Made by a program: the position numbers and the translations under genes | In this document: positions 62,036-64,000 of the stretch, piece after piece | Position numbering within the stretch: position 1 is the first letter of the stretch | Layout of the letters: each line of letters opens with the position of its first letter | Origin: Bugula neritina | Lineage: Eukaryota > Bryozoa > Gymnolaemata > Cheilostomatida > Bugulidae | Reading direction: 5' to 3' | Assembly: GCA_964035545.1 (NCBI GenBank) | Contig: OZ037770.1 | Span: 1,256,501 to 1,320,500 of the forward strand | Length of the DNA: 64,000 nt | Notes under the pieces: generated by a model | The model's input: only the letters and a program-made list of their open reading frames with translations | What the model was told of the DNA's origin: nothing | Database searches by the model: none

Positions 62036-64000
62036 ATCATTCAGTACTGTCTTCGTTCCAGGGAAAAGTGAGGTTACATAACTGTTAGCTTCTGTTCCAC
62101 AAGTTCGGTCTTGTAGAGCTTGTTCCAGGAGTTTATACTGTCCTCTGGGCCTAGTCTCACAGGCTAAATACAAACATAATCGACAAATCCTGATGAATAC
62201 TAGAAATTTTATTCCAACTACTAAATGATTACATTTGAAAACTCAATTTTTCTCAATTCGGTTGAAAGAGTTGTCAATTTTTAACAGCTTGTATTAAATA
62301 TATCATATAAAAAAGACAAAATGTTGAACAAACAAAAAAATAGCTAAGGAAATTTGAGTGAAAATACTTGGAAAATCCATGATGTAATTACATGAAATTT
62401 CCACTCTAATTAGCTAGCAACACTAACCTATGTTTTTATGGTAAATTGTCTGTAAAGGTAGCCTGGGTTTCATTAAACCGCTGTCACCAGACTTCTTCGA
62501 GTTGCTAGTTGACGACCCGCACTCAGGTTGAACATCACTAGCAGGACCTGAGTCTATATAATTATATAATAATGGTCACATATATATTCTGTAATGCACT
62601 GGTTGGTATAGAATCATGGAATATACTTGTACATATAATTAGGTTCATACACAGATTGCATTTTTAAAGAATAGTTTTTAATGTTATTTTCAAGGCTAGT
62701 TTAGCTTGCAAGCTGTTCAGGAGGGATAATATGCTTTCTACTGGCTTATTACCCTCTAGAAATACTAAATGCACCAATAAAAAGATATAAACTAATATTT
62801 TGTGCTCAAAGTAACTCTGACAGAGTTTCAGGTGTTCAAAACTCATACTATCAATAACAGAGTTCAGACGAACATGTTTGGGCGTGTTTAGACATGTTTA
62901 GACGTGTTTAGACACATTCAGACATGACTAAAGTACTTCTACTCTAAATTACACAGAACGTATATACAATATAAAACCTGTTCTCTTTTCATAGACTCTC
63001 ATAAACACTTCCTGAGGTGTTGGCATATTCTTGTGGTTTTCTATAGATTTGTAACAGGATGGGAGTTGTCTACCTTTTGGATGGCTACAAATACAATCTG
63101 TGATACCACTAACCTGTACAAAACAGGTTACTAGCTTTTCATAATAAGTTAATTAGAAGATTCTGGAAAAACCCACTGCTAGCTGGCAGAGCCAAGTTTT
63201 ACTTTTAAACGACAGTTCAACCTAACGAGTCACATTTGTTTCAAGTTTCCATTCTCTGATGGTAAGAGTATATATTCATAATGACCATGAGTAAAGCATA
63301 ATCTATTTATATTTTGCATGGAGGAAGAAATATAGATCAATCAGTTTATATTTCCTAAAGTTGCTTAAAATGAAACCAAAAGGAGAAGCTACATCTATAA
63401 AGTAAAGAAATTGTACTAAATCATAATGTAAGATATAATGCTCACTATAATAATGTAGAGCACTTGAAAAAAGCAATATTGAGAGCATGAGGAGTTATGC
63501 TCACGTGTAGCTGGTAGTGTACTCTGATTGGCCACTCATACGAGGTTTAACTGCAGCAGACGGCTTTTGACCCAAATACGTCTGCAGATACTCAGCCTTC
63601 CTTTGAGTTCCGCCATACTGTGAGACAGACATTGATATATAATAATGTGTAATATAATATGATATAATATAATACAATATATTGTACTAGTATAATGTAG
63701 AACAGTAGAGCAGAGTGTATAATAAAAATACAATAAACTATGTTAAAACATAATATATTACAACATTATGTATAATATAGTGATTTAATATCAGAAATTA
63801 AATTATAACATTGGCGGTTACTCATGCATGACTAAGTGAGAAAGAAATAGCAAATGATAACATAGTGTAACAACTACTACTTGTATAAATTCAAAAAGTA
63901 GAAACTGGCAATGGACTTGTATGGAAAAGAAATTTGTAAGTCTCAATTTTCATGTGATCAAAGATGACCCTATGACCTCTGCTGCCACACCCACCTGCTG
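62036..64000 (-). CDS. Unrecognised protein, internal exons of a gene crossing the right edge
   Basis: Exons with consistent phase on the minus strand: 63995-64000 (partial), 63505-63617, 62978-63108, 62428-62553 and 62036-62163. Together they encode about 168 residues of hydrophilic sequence. The second exon encodes AEYLQTYLGQKPSAAVKPRM and then SGQSEYTTSY. The last one visible includes GQYKLLEQALQDR. The SEY and QY plus aromatic pattern recalls microtubule-associated repeat proteins, but the resemblance is too short to name a family. The 3' end was not found and should lie between 57300 and 62030. No function assigned. Confidence 0.55.

Noticed and set aside
1..64000. Operons, CRISPR arrays, Shine-Dalgarno sites, phage genes
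   Set aside because: The window is eukaryotic throughout, with spliced genes on both strands; none of these was seen.

Overview
The window is nuclear DNA of an animal with a compact, AT-rich genome. The genes have GT-AG introns, the standard code, and close homologues of conserved metazoan proteins, including several of the centriole, cilium and sperm flagellum. tRNA-derived SINEs, MITEs and dense intronic minisatellites are also present. I cannot fix the phylum from sequence alone; a small-genome ciliated invertebrate fits best.

Layout, left to right: an unrecognised gene (+, 3' part, 1-3551); WDR33 (-, 3983-11683); SSU72 (+, 15585-17992); CEP97 (-, 18919-28971), with a secreted group III phospholipase A2-like gene (+, 22600-25881) nested in its largest intron; RPL24 (+, 30240-32281); FBXO42 (-, 33204-38070); TMEM216 (+, 40198-42839); a ZDHHC9/14/18-type palmitoyltransferase (+, 44364-48629); an ODF3/CIMAP1 sperm-tail protein (-, 50522-57016); and an unrecognised gene (-, 62036 to the right edge). 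For all recognised genes except the start of the phospholipase-like gene, exon chains could be built with continuous codon phase.

The genes mostly alternate in strand. Three pairs are head to head (WDR33/SSU72, CEP97/RPL24, FBXO42/TMEM216), and all three shared upstream intervals are filled with the same kind of cryptic, self-complementary ATAGTA/ACTAT simple sequence. WDR33 and SSU72, neighbours here, both belong to the pre-mRNA 3'-end processing machinery. CEP97, TMEM216 and ODF3 are ciliary, basal-body or flagellar proteins.

The most unusual signal is in the introns. Several minisatellites have a repeat unit that spans an exon-intron junction: CEP97 exon 5 acceptor, WDR33 exon 8 acceptor, WDR33 exon 10 donor and ODF3 exon 4 acceptor. 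Each intron therefore carries many decoy copies of a real splice site plus adjoining codons. Other introns have long ACT triplet or minisatellite tracts beginning within about 8-25 bases of the donor. A second notable item is the nested phospholipase-like protein, which keeps the family cysteine pattern but lacks the catalytic His-Asp pair. Mobile DNA includes a foldback MITE family (three copies), a hAT-type MITE with an 8-bp target duplication, a TA-flanked MITE, and at least three tRNA-derived SINE types.
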